Positions 1 to 6,806 of a stretch of 14,197 nucleotides of DNA are shown piece after piece. The position numbers were made by a program, and so were the translations under genes. This DNA is from UBA4459 sp036351335 (GTDB taxonomy: Bacteria; Bacteroidota; Bacteroidia; Bacteroidales; F082), in NCBI GenBank assembly GCA_036351335.1, contig JAZBOW010000179.1, forward strand, positions 1-14,197, read 5' to 3'. The notes below the pieces were generated by a model. It searched no databases, was not told the origin of the DNA, and saw only the letters and a list, made by a program, of their open reading frames with translations. Each line of letters opens with the position of its first letter. Within the stretch, counting starts at the first letter, position 1.

Positions 1-1011
1 ATCATGGAGGCCGTTATTCTCAGTGTAACACCTTCTTTTATAGCTACAAAACTCGGCGAAAAAAGGTCATATGCCCTTATCCTGCAGAAATATAAAGACA
101 ATATCGATAGGCCCCTGGCTGCCATACTTACGTTAAACACTTTCGCACACACAGTCGGGGCGGCAGGCGTAGGCGCACAGGCGCAACTCATCTGGGGCAA
201 TCAGTACCTTTCGCTAACCTCTGCCATACTAACTATTTTAATTCTATTCTTTTCCGAGATCATTCCTAAAACTATCGGCGCCAATTTCTGGAAACAACTC
301 GTTGGGCCAACAATTACTATTTTAAGGGTTTTGATGATCATACTTTATCCATTTGTTATAGCTAGTCAGCTAATAACCAGGGTGTTCAATATCAAAAAAT
401 ATAAAAGTGTATTAAGTCGTTCCGATTTTTCAACCCTGGCCATAATAGCTGAAAAGGAAGGGGTGTTCGCCAGTGGCGAATCAAAGATCATCCAGAATAT
501 TGCACGGTTTCATAAGCTTAAAGTAAAAGAGATTATGACGCCCCGAACCATATTATTTGCTGCCCAGGAAAACATGACCATCGGGCAGTTTTATGCTGCA
601 AATCCTGATATGATATTCACAAGAATACTGTTATATAAAGAATCAATAGATGAAATATCGGGATATTTTCTTAAAAATGATATGCTCAGCAAAATCATCG
701 AAGGTGAAAAAGATATTTCTCTCAAAGCGCTCCAACGTGATATTATTTTAGTATACGAAAACCTGCCCATTCCGAACCTTTACGAACGCCTGGTCCAGAA
801 TAAGGAACATATCGCAGTTGTGATTGATGAATATGGCGGCACTGAAGGCATTGTAACGATGGAAGATGTGTTTGAAACCATTACAGGTATTGAAATAACT
901 GATGAAACTGACGATATTATAGATTTGCAAAAAACGGCTCGTGAACGCTGGGAACAACGTGCCAGGCGCATGGGCTTAAATATCGAAAATGACCGAGGGA
1001 ACGATCTATAA
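1..1011 (+). CDS. CNNM/CBS-pair membrane protein (CorC/HlyC-type), 5' end outside window
   Basis: This is the 3' part of a membrane protein of the CNNM (DUF21) family, bacterial relatives of Mg2+/Co2+ transport proteins. The frame is open to the first base and the first visible residues (IMEAVILSVTPS) correspond to the end of transmembrane helix 1, so the real start lies upstream and the ATG at 4 is probably internal. Counting from that Met, hydrophobic segments lie near 36-60, 67-88 and 101-125, with the family motif SEIIPK at 84-89. The CBS pair runs from about KEIMTPR (175-181) to the conserved second-CBS segment VIDEYGGTEGIVTMEDVFE. The C-terminal CorC_HlyC domain of longer relatives is absent. 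The 3' end overlaps the methyltransferase gene by 23 bases in another frame. The family call is secure. The transported ion is inferred from family knowledge only. Confidence 0.9.
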   Translation: MMEAVILSVTPSFIATKLGEKRSYALILQKYKDNIDRPLAAILTLNTFAHTVGAAGVGAQAQLIWGNQYLSLTSAILTILILFFSEIIPKTIGANFWKQLVGPTITILRVLMIILYPFVIASQLITRVFNIKKYKSVLSRSDFSTLAIIAEKEGVFASGESKIIQNIARFHKLKVKEIMTPRTILFAAQENMTIGQFYAANPDMIFTRILLYKESIDEISGYFLKNDMLSKIIEGEKDISLKALQRDIILVYENLPIPNLYERLVQNKEHIAVVIDEYGGTEGIVTMEDVFETITGIEITDETDDIIDLQKTARERWEQRARRMGLNIENDRGNDL

Positions 1012-1582
1012 ATTCATCATCGACCCTTTGCTTTCTGGTTTACGTAAGGCTACCGCTGAAATAATTCCTGAAGGTAAGAACATCATCGATGTGGCTTGTG
1101 GTACTGGCGCGCTGGCATTTGAGCTAAGCAAGAAAGCACATCAAATAACCGCTATTGATGCTTCCGAAAGCATGGTTAAAACTGCCCACAATACAAAAAT
1201 TAAATTTGGCTATTCAAACATAGATTTTAAGGTAGCGGATGCAACACAGCTATCCCAATTTGAAAATACCGAATTTGACCTGGCAACCATCTCGCTCGCT
1301 ATTCATCAGTTTAACACATACACTGGACTGAAAATACTCGAAGAACTAAAACGTATCTCCAAAGAAATTCTCATCGTTGATTACGCCTGTCCCCTTCCAC
1401 CAAATTATTACAGACACTTCATCTGGTTTATTGAACGGCTGGCCGGTGGGGCGCACTATGAAAATTTTAAGATATACCAGGGATCAGGAGGAATTGAAAA
1501 CTATCTCGATAAACTTAAAATCAATACATTAAAGAAATCGACAAAAGGTAAATCCGTATTTTCACTGGTGTTATGCGGATAG
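989..1582 (+). CDS. Class I SAM-dependent methyltransferase
   Basis: A 197-residue soluble protein with the Rossmann fold of class I methyltransferases. Motif I is DVACGTGAL at residues 34-42, the glycine loop that binds S-adenosylmethionine. An acidic residue ends strand 2 (D57 in AIDAS), VADAT (82-86) matches motif II, and ISLAIHQF (101-108) matches the helix-capping segment of UbiE-like enzymes. The methyl acceptor cannot be read from the sequence; small-molecule methyltransferases of the Methyltransf_11/25 type are the closest match. The ATG lies inside the last codons of the CNNM gene (23-base overlap, different frame) with no clear Shine-Dalgarno, which suggests translational coupling. 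The start fits the family, because the N-terminus leads straight into the helix preceding motif I. The gene ends 12 bases before the end of convergent nhaA, with no visible hairpin between them. Confidence 0.85.
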   Translation: MTEGTIYKFIIDPLLSGLRKATAEIIPEGKNIIDVACGTGALAFELSKKAHQITAIDASESMVKTAHNTKIKFGYSNIDFKVADATQLSQFENTEFDLATISLAIHQFNTYTGLKILEELKRISKEILIVDYACPLPPNYYRHFIWFIERLAGGAHYENFKIYQGSGGIENYLDKLKINTLKKSTKGKSVFSLVLCG

Positions 1583-1594
1583 CTATTTCTTTGA

Positions 1595-2908
1595 TCACGT
1601 TTTTGCTTTAGACCTGGAAAGAATGATCATTCCAATAACGGCTGAAAGAATAGAAGCTACGAAAATTCCTACCTTGGCTATTTGCTTATCAGTATCAGTC
1701 TCAAAAGCCAGTTCGGAGATAAATATCGACATGGTAAAACCAATACCGGCTAAAAAGCCCATACCATAAACATGGCTCCAGTTCATACCTTCTGGCAGTT
1801 TAGAGATCTTTAACCAAACAATCATCTTGGCCGCGAAAGCAATACCAAAAGGTTTGCCAAGCGTAAGACCGAGAATGATACCAATGGATATGGGGTTCAA
1901 AATCAACTCCATGATATTGCCCTCAATATGCACACCCGCATTGCTTAATGCGAATAAAGGAAGAATTATAAACGTTGACACAGGGTGCAGCGCATGTTCC
2001 AACTTCTGTAAAGGGGTATGCGCTTTTTCGCTGAGTTCATCAATTTTTGTTATAGTATTCATTTGCTTTTTAGTAAGCAACTTGTTTTCATTTGGCTCAA
2101 TATGATCAAATATTCGTGTGAGCCTGTATAACCGACTCACGTATTCTGACTCTTTTATTTTTGAACGTGCAGGAATGGTGAAAGCTATCAAAACGCCGGC
2201 TATGGTGGCATGTACCCCTGAAAAAACAAATGCCATCCATACGCCTAAAAAACCAACCAGTCCGTAAAAAACGGTTCTGCGAACACCTAAATAATTTGCA
2301 CCGGCAAGCACCAGCAGAAAGAAACCGCCCATCATCAGTTCATTAAAATCTATCGACTGCGTATAAAAAAACGCGATAACCAACACAGCCCCCAAATCAT
2401 CAGCCACCGCCAACGCAGTTAAAAATATTTTTAAACCGAGCGGTACCCGTTTACCTATCATAGCGAGCAATCCCAATGCAAAAGCGATATCCGTAGCCAT
2501 TGGAACACCCCAACCGTTCAAATTTTGCAGGTTATTGGCATTCACAACCACATAGAACAAAGCAGGAATTACCATACCGCCAATAGCCGCGGCGAGAGGC
2601 AACGACGCTTTTTTCCATGTAGATAAGCCCCCGGCTATCACTTCTCGCTTGATCTCCAGCCCGATGGTGAAGAAAAATAGCGCCATCAGCCCGTCATTGA
2701 TCCAATGGCCTACCGTGGTTACGGTGTTGATATTACCAAACACAAAGCCCATTTCCACCTCATGCCACACATAATGATAAAGTTCATAGAATCTGGAATT
2801 AGCCCAAACCAAAGCTATGATGGTGGAAATTATAAGTATTATCCCACCCAGCAGGTCCTGAGTGAAAAAATGTTTAGCTATAAATGGCTTAACAGGCTTT
2901 TTATTCAT
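1595..2908 (-). CDS. nhaA: Na+/H+ antiporter NhaA
   Basis: A 437-residue inner-membrane antiporter that exports Na+ (or Li+) in exchange for protons, used in pH and salt homeostasis. The family signature is complete. MATDIAFALG carries D140 (equivalent to E. coli D133), and ALAVADDLGAV carries the ion-binding pair D170-D171 (E. coli D163/D164). LGKPFGI carries K352, in the position of E. coli K300, and the closing segment GFLAGIGFTMSIFISELAF is typical. Eleven to twelve hydrophobic segments are visible. It is about 50 residues longer than the E. coli protein, mainly because of a charged hydrophilic insertion at roughly 249-305, before the segment PVSTFIILPLFA; I recall such insertions in other Bacteroidota NhaA proteins. 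It appears to be a single-gene unit, convergent with the methyltransferase gene. Confidence 0.97.
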   Translation of the reverse strand: MNKKPVKPFIAKHFFTQDLLGGIILIISTIIALVWANSRFYELYHYVWHEVEMGFVFGNINTVTTVGHWINDGLMALFFFTIGLEIKREVIAGGLSTWKKASLPLAAAIGGMVIPALFYVVVNANNLQNLNGWGVPMATDIAFALGLLAMIGKRVPLGLKIFLTALAVADDLGAVLVIAFFYTQSIDFNELMMGGFFLLVLAGANYLGVRRTVFYGLVGFLGVWMAFVFSGVHATIAGVLIAFTIPARSKIKESEYVSRLYRLTRIFDHIEPNENKLLTKKQMNTITKIDELSEKAHTPLQKLEHALHPVSTFIILPLFALSNAGVHIEGNIMELILNPISIGIILGLTLGKPFGIAFAAKMIVWLKISKLPEGMNWSHVYGMGFLAGIGFTMSIFISELAFETDTDKQIAKVGIFVASILSAVIGMIILSRSKAKT

Positions 2909-2927
2909 GGATGATCAATTATGGCTA

Positions 2928-2957
2928 CAAAAATAAATCGCTAAATTAATAAATCAG
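2928..2957 (-). promoter_or_regulatory. Predicted Bacteroidota-type promoter of nhaA
   Basis: On the minus strand TATTTTTG (2928-2935) matches the Bacteroidota -7 consensus TAnnTTTG exactly. A weak -33 (CTG at 2955-2957 instead of TTG) lies 19 bases upstream. Transcription would start near 2922, leaving a leader of only about 15 bases before the ATG. The rest of the interval up to the gdhA terminator is AT-rich, and I see nothing else in it. Confidence 0.45.
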
Positions 2958-3087
2958 GTTTAATTTATTTCTAAAACAATCAAGTAAGCTATATGTTGAA
3001 ATTATAAAGCAATAATAAGCAGAATCAGTGCGTGTACTAAAATAATAATTCATGTTGGTTCATATTTTTTTAGAAAAGTGTACGCAT

Positions 3088-3120
3088 AAAAAAAAGCTCC
3101 TTCAATTGAAGGAGCTTTTT
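3088..3120 (-). terminator. Intrinsic terminator of gdhA (30-bp perfect palindrome)
   Basis: Bases 3091-3120 form a perfect palindrome whose left arm is AAAAAGCTCCTTCAA. Read on the minus strand it gives a 13-bp stem with an AATT loop, followed by eight U residues (3088-3095, partly inside the stem). It lies about 20 bases beyond the gdhA stop codon. The T-run is longer in the minus direction, but because the element is symmetrical it could also stop plus-strand readthrough. Confidence 0.88.
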
Positions 3121-3141
3121 GTATGTTGACAAACCTTAAAA

Positions 3142-4479
3142 TTACAATATACCAAGATCGATCATCGCGTTAGCGACCTTAAGGAAACCAGCCACATTAG
3201 CACCTTTTACATAATCTACAGAACCATCAGCTTTGGTACCATGTTTCACACAGGCTTCATGAATGTTACGCATTATCTGGTGTAGTTTCGCGTCTACTTC
3301 TTCACGTGTCCATGCCAGTTTTTCGGCATTCTGTGTCATTTCCAAACCAGATGTAGCTACACCACCGGCATTAACCGCTTTTCCGGGTCCGAACAGCACA
3401 CCACTTTTCTGCAATAAATGAACCGCTTCAGGAGTGGAAGGCATATTGGCGCCTTCAGCTACACACATACAGCCATTATTTATCAGGTTTTTAGCATCTT
3501 CTTCATTTAACTCATTCTGCGTGGCACAGGGTAAAGCTACATCCACTTTCACTTCCCATGGGTGTTTTCCGGGGAAGAAAGTAGCTTCAGGAAATACTTC
3601 CACGTAAGGTGCTACAATGTCCTGATTAGAAGCTCTGAGTTCCAGTAAATAATCAATCTTTTCACCGTTAATTCCATCAGGATCATATACATACCCGTCA
3701 GGGCCTGAAATAGTGACTACTTTACCTCCTAATTCTGTTACCTTCATAGTGGCACCCCAGGCTACGTTTCCAAAACCTGAAACGGCAACTGTCTTTCCAA
3801 CGAAAGTTTCATTTTTAGTTCCCAGCATTTCCTGCGCAAAATATACAGTTCCAAAACCGGTCGCTTCAGGGCGAATGAGACTGCCACCCCAACCGAGTCC
3901 TTTTCCGGTTAATACTCCGGTATGCTCACGCTGCAATTTTTTATACATGCCGTACATATAGCCTATTTCTTTTCCGCCCACACCAATATCACCAGCAGGT
4001 ACATCAGTATCAGGACCAATAATTTTCCAGAGTTCCAGCATAAATGCCTGGCAGAAACGCATAATCTCTTTGTCTGATTTTCCTTTTGGATTGAAATCAG
4101 AACCACCTTTACCACCGCCCATGGGCAATGTTGTAAGCGCATTTTTAAAGATTTGCTCAAAACCTAAAAATTTCAGGATGCTCAGGTTCACACTCGGGTG
4201 AAACCTTAACCCCCCTTTGTAAGGTCCGATGGCATTGTTAAACTGCACACGGTAACCCAGGTTCACTTCCACGCTTCCACTATCGGTTACCCATGGTACT
4301 TTAAATGTTAACACACGGTCAGGCTCTACAACTCGTTCGATAATGCCTGCTGCCTCAAAATGAGGATTTTCATTGACAACATCTTCAATAGACTCAAGTA
4401 CTTCGCGCACTGCCTGCAGATACTCTACTTCACCCGGATGTTTTTTTTCCAGGTTATTCATTATTTTATTCAGGTCCAT
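3142..4479 (-). CDS. gdhA: Glutamate dehydrogenase, probably NADP-specific
   Basis: A 445-residue cytoplasmic enzyme that reversibly converts 2-oxoglutarate and ammonium to glutamate, linking nitrogen assimilation to the TCA cycle. The length fits the small hexameric class (E. coli GdhA is 447). Substrate-binding GPYKGGLRFHPSVN (85-98) contains K88. The active-site signature LPMGGGKGGSDFNPKG (118-133) contains catalytic K124. GPDTDVPAGDIGVGG (155-169) contains catalytic D164. The Rossmann domain starts at VAVSGFGNVAWG. Strand 2 of that fold ends in TISGPDG, which resembles NADP-dependent rather than NAD-dependent enzymes, but cofactor preference is an inference. The gene has its own promoter and terminator and is probably monocistronic. 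Confidence 0.97.
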   Translation of the reverse strand: MDLNKIMNNLEKKHPGEVEYLQAVREVLESIEDVVNENPHFEAAGIIERVVEPDRVLTFKVPWVTDSGSVEVNLGYRVQFNNAIGPYKGGLRFHPSVNLSILKFLGFEQIFKNALTTLPMGGGKGGSDFNPKGKSDKEIMRFCQAFMLELWKIIGPDTDVPAGDIGVGGKEIGYMYGMYKKLQREHTGVLTGKGLGWGGSLIRPEATGFGTVYFAQEMLGTKNETFVGKTVAVSGFGNVAWGATMKVTELGGKVVTISGPDGYVYDPDGINGEKIDYLLELRASNQDIVAPYVEVFPEATFFPGKHPWEVKVDVALPCATQNELNEEDAKNLINNGCMCVAEGANMPSTPEAVHLLQKSGVLFGPGKAVNAGGVATSGLEMTQNAEKLAWTREEVDAKLHQIMRNIHEACVKHGTKADGSVDYVKGANVAGFLKVANAMIDLGIL

Positions 4480-4543
4480 AACCTTAACATTTTGTGATTA
4501 ATCTATATTGTTATTTTTTAACATTGTTAATTTAATAACAGTG

Positions 4544-4573
4544 CAAAATTATACTTATTTATCGACATGCAAA
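4544..4573 (-). promoter_or_regulatory. Predicted promoter of gdhA
   Basis: On the minus strand TTTG (4570-4573) and TAATTTTG (4544-4551) are separated by 18 bases and match the Bacteroidota -33 and -7 elements. Transcription would begin near 4538, giving a leader of about 60 bases. The elements face away from the blaI-like promoter in the same 276-base intergenic region. The nearest blaI-type operator (4660-4677) is about 90 bases away, so direct control of gdhA by that repressor is not obvious. Confidence 0.6.
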
Positions 4574-4659
4574 CGATTGTTTAGAAAAAAACAGAATTTT
4601 TATTCCTTCTAAATAATTTAATCAAATTACTGATTGAACTTAAGCAAAATACACCTGTA

Positions 4660-4677
4660 TAACTAAATTTTTAGTTA
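4660..4677. promoter_or_regulatory. Operator 1 of the BlaI-like repressor
   Basis: A perfect inverted repeat: TAACTAAA, a two-base spacer, then TTTAGTTA. It lies immediately upstream of the -33 element of the repressor operon. The 16-base core AACTAAATTTTTAGTT is nearly the same as the site at 4722-4737, with the same arm-to-arm distance. BlaI/MecI-family dimers bind short palindromes of this kind at their own promoters, so assignment to the adjacent repressor gene is a strong inference. Confidence 0.72.
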
Positions 4678-4681
4678 TTTA

Positions 4682-4713
4682 CTTGACAAGGGCTAAGTTT
4701 TTTATTTACTTTG
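4682..4713 (+). promoter_or_regulatory. Predicted promoter of the blaI-like/M56 operon
   Basis: CTTG (4682-4685) followed after 20 bases by TTACTTTG (4706-4713), one mismatch from TAnnTTTG. Transcription would begin near 4720, at the edge of operator 2. The promoter therefore sits between two copies of the same palindrome, the geometry expected for autorepression. Confidence 0.6.
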
Positions 4714-4720
4714 CAATAAT

Positions 4721-4738
4721 TAACTAAGTTTATAGTTA
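4721..4738. promoter_or_regulatory. Operator 2 of the BlaI-like repressor
   Basis: TAACTA and TAGTTA arms separated by six bases (core AACTAAGTTTATAGTT). It starts right at the predicted transcription start and ends 17 bases before the ATG of the repressor. It differs from operator 1 at only two core positions and is centred 61 bases from it, close to six helical turns, so dimers on the two sites would face nearly the same side of the DNA. Confidence 0.72.
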
Positions 4739-4755
4739 TAGATATAAAGAATCAC

Positions 4756-5130
4756 ATGAAACAACTCACCCGGGCCGAAGAACAAGTAATGCAGGTATTA
4801 TGGAAGCTTGAGAAGGCTTATGTAAGAGATATACTTGAACAATTGCCCAAACCAAAACCAGCCTATAATACAGTATCCACCATTGTAAGAATTTTGGAGA
4901 AAAAAGGATTTATTGGTTATAGAGCCTTCGGAAAAGCACATGAGTACTATCCGCTGGTTTCAAAAAAGGAGTACCGGAAGAAACACTTCAAAGGATTTGT
5001 GAGCAACTATTTTGGTAATTCATACATGGCTTTAACGTCCTTTTTTACCAAGGATGAGGATTTGAGCCTGCAGGAACTGGAAGAGATTAAAGCGATGATC
5101 GAAAAAGAGATCGAACAAAAGAAAAAGTAA
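4756..5130 (+). CDS. BlaI/MecI/CopY-family transcriptional repressor
   Basis: A 124-residue winged-helix repressor, the usual length for BlaI and MecI. The N-terminal opening LTRAEEQVMQVLW (residues 4-16) is the family hallmark. The recognition-helix segment PAYNTVSTIVRILEKKGF (35-52) and the wing FGKAHEYYPLVSKKEY (58-73) follow. The C-terminal part (about 74-124) is the helical dimerisation domain and ends in a charged helix. In the staphylococcal systems the paired BlaR1/MecR1 peptidase inactivates the repressor by cutting between Asn and Phe near residue 101; this protein has SFF at 95-97, a possible but unproven equivalent. It is the first gene of an operon with the M56 peptidase 16 bases downstream, and is probably self-regulated through the two palindromes around its promoter. 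The inducing signal is unknown. Confidence 0.93.
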   Translation: MKQLTRAEEQVMQVLWKLEKAYVRDILEQLPKPKPAYNTVSTIVRILEKKGFIGYRAFGKAHEYYPLVSKKEYRKKHFKGFVSNYFGNSYMALTSFFTKDEDLSLQELEEIKAMIEKEIEQKKK

Positions 5131-5146
5131 CTACTAAGGAATCAAC

Positions 5147-6733
5147 ATGGATTTTCTATTCATATACCTGATTAAATCAAGCCTGAGCTTAACTATTTTG
5201 TATGTAAGCTATGAGTTTTTTTTCAGGAAAGAAGCCTATTTTAAATTCAGCAGGTATTTTCTTCTATTTACGCTTCTGGTGGTGATTATTATACCACTGA
5301 TACCTTATAATGCTACTCAAATAGTATCTGTCGCTTCCTTACAACTTAGTGAAGTGATCATCCGATCCGGAATCCCTTCATTTACACTTGATGAAGTGGT
5401 GATCCGCGGACAGAGTCCTTCCGGTACACTCATTGATTTTAACTCATTTTACACCATTCTTTTCATTGTGTATATAGCTGGTGTACTATTTAAATCATTG
5501 CAATTTATATTCAGGCTGTTGCAGATCAGAAGGCTGGTCAGTAGATCGAAAACACTTGAATTAGATGGCCTTATATTTGTTTTAACAAAGAAAGGATCCC
5601 CTACGTTCTCTTTCATGAATTGGATATTTATCGACCGGGAACTATTCAAGAAAAAAGAAGAAATTGAAGGCATCATTTCACATGAAAGAATTCATTCACA
5701 ACAGGGTCATACGTACGATTTAATTATCGCTGAAATACTAACGATCATTCAATGGTTCAATCCTCTGGCATATCTGCTTAAAAAGACAATCAAGGAAAAC
5801 CATGAATACATTACAGACCATGAGGTAATTGAGAATTATCAATCCATGGAGGCATACCAGTTATTGCTGGTACATCATTCAAGCGGCATAAGATCAAATG
5901 TATTAACACATAATTTTAGTTATTCACTTTTAAAAAGGAGGTTACATATGATGAGAAAATCAAAACATCCGTTGCGTTTCGCACTGGGTATGTTATTTAT
6001 AGCAACCACAATGGTTGTTATCTTTTTTGCATGCTCCAGCCCGGATAAAAAACAAGTTGATCCGACTGGAGAAGTCAGCAAGGATACTGAAGCTACATTT
6101 GAAGTAGTGGAAGTGATGCCAGAATACCCGGGTGGAATGGGAGCTCTGATTGATTATTTGGGCTCCAACATTAAATATCCTGAGCAGGCGAAAAAAGACG
6201 GTATTGAAGGAAAAGTTTTTGTCAATTTTGTCATTGAAAAAGATGGTTCTGTTGGAGAAACAAAAGTGCTGAGAGGCATTGGCGGTGGTTGTGATGAAGA
6301 AGCCATGCGCGTAGTGAGTGAAATGCCTTACTGGTCGCCTGGTATGCAAAGAGGACAGGCTGTTAGGGTAAGTTACAATTTACCTATAAGCTTTAAACTT
6401 GATGAAAAGGATAAAGACACCATTTTCACCGTGGTTGAAGAAATGCCTGAATTTCCCGGCGGAACCGAAGCCTTATTTGCTTACATCTCCAAAAACATCA
6501 AATATCCAGCAAAAGCCAAAAAGGAGAAAATCCAGCGACGGGTATTTATAAGTTTTGTGGTTGAAAAAAGCGGTAAAGTAAGCAACGTGAATATTTTACG
6601 CGGTATTGGCGGCGGTTGTGACGAGGAGTCGCTAAGGGTAGTGACTGAAATGCCCGTCTGGAAACCAGGCTTGCAGGACGGAAAACCTGTCCGCGTGCAG
6701 TATAACTTGCCCATTAAATTCGCTTTAGATTAA
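5147..6733 (+). CDS. M56 (BlaR1-like) membrane metallopeptidase with two TonB C-terminal domains
   Basis: A 528-residue inner-membrane sensor protease. Hydrophobic segments lie at about 3-22, 35-54, 100-122 and 276-296. The zinc site HERIH (179-183, HExxH) with the downstream ENHEYITD segment (E220 the likely third ligand) falls between segments 3 and 4, the cytoplasmic position in BlaR1. Beyond segment 4, where BlaR1 has its penicillin-binding sensor, are two TonB_C domains (about 318-418 and 427-527). Both contain MPE(Y/F)PGG, IKYP, LRGIGGGCDEE and a closing NLPI.F. An AAGGA sequence sits 6 bases before the ATG. Known for the family: BlaR1 cleaves or triggers cleavage of its BlaI partner. 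Inferred here: the TonB repeats lie in the periplasm and act as sensor or docking module. The gene ends at a hairpin terminator, with a third operator copy in between. Confidence 0.92.
   Translation: MDFLFIYLIKSSLSLTILYVSYEFFFRKEAYFKFSRYFLLFTLLVVIIIPLIPYNATQIVSVASLQLSEVIIRSGIPSFTLDEVVIRGQSPSGTLIDFNSFYTILFIVYIAGVLFKSLQFIFRLLQIRRLVSRSKTLELDGLIFVLTKKGSPTFSFMNWIFIDRELFKKKEEIEGIISHERIHSQQGHTYDLIIAEILTIIQWFNPLAYLLKKTIKENHEYITDHEVIENYQSMEAYQLLLVHHSSGIRSNVLTHNFSYSLLKRRLHMMRKSKHPLRFALGMLFIATTMVVIFFACSSPDKKQVDPTGEVSKDTEATFEVVEVMPEYPGGMGALIDYLGSNIKYPEQAKKDGIEGKVFVNFVIEKDGSVGETKVLRGIGGGCDEEAMRVVSEMPYWSPGMQRGQAVRVSYNLPISFKLDEKDKDTIFTVVEEMPEFPGGTEALFAYISKNIKYPAKAKKEKIQRRVFISFVVEKSGKVSNVNILRGIGGGCDEESLRVVTEMPVWKPGLQDGKPVRVQYNLPIKFALD
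6098..6727 (+). repeat. Tandem duplication of the TonB_C domain within the M56 gene
   Basis: Two in-frame units of about 101 codons start at F318 and F427 of the peptidase, a period of 109 residues. Conserved landmarks recur in register: VVE.MPE.PGG, NIKYP..AKK, GIGGGCDEE..RVV.EMP.W.PG and VRV.YNLPI.F. The DNA is still recognisably related around the GIGGGCDEE codons but has diverged mainly at third positions, so the duplication is not recent. Confidence 0.85.
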
Positions 6734-6749
6734 TTTTTTTTGAATTTAT

Positions 6750-6767
6750 CAACTAGGTTTTTAGTTG
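6750..6767. promoter_or_regulatory. Third BlaI-type operator, behind the M56 gene
   Basis: CAACTA and TAGTTG arms separated by six bases; the 16-base core AACTAGGTTTTTAGTT differs from operator 1 at two positions. It lies 16 bases after the peptidase stop codon and 5 bases before the terminator stem. No TAnnTTTG promoter accompanies it on either strand. It may support DNA looping with the two upstream sites, or act as a binding roadblock. Confidence 0.55.
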
Positions 6768-6772
6768 TTTTT

Positions 6773-6806
6773 AAAGCTCCCGGACATCAATCTCCGGGGG
6801 CTTTTT
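6773..6806 (+). terminator. Intrinsic terminator of the blaI-like/M56 operon
   Basis: Stem AAAGCTCCCGG (6773-6783) pairs with CCGGGGGCTTT (6794-6804) with one G-U pair and a 10-base loop, followed by TT. With the stem end this gives a run of five T residues. The T-run overlaps the TAA stop of the convergent MORN lipoprotein gene. In the minus direction the U-run is poor, so it serves the plus strand mainly. Confidence 0.8.

Noticed and set aside
2942..2967. Inverted repeat TAAATTA/TAATTTA upstream of nhaA as an operator.
   Set aside because: In such AT-rich sequence 7-bp A/T palindromes are expected by chance, and no second copy is present.
6023..6046. A lipobox (FFACSS) at the end of the fourth membrane segment of the M56 peptidase.
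   Set aside because: Phenylalanines at the -2 and -3 positions are poor matches to the lipobox and the segment is internal, so a plain transmembrane helix is more likely.
4756..6733. A beta-lactam resistance locus.
   Set aside because: The repressor and peptidase resemble BlaI/BlaR1, but there is no beta-lactamase or PBP gene nearby and the penicillin-sensing domain is absent.
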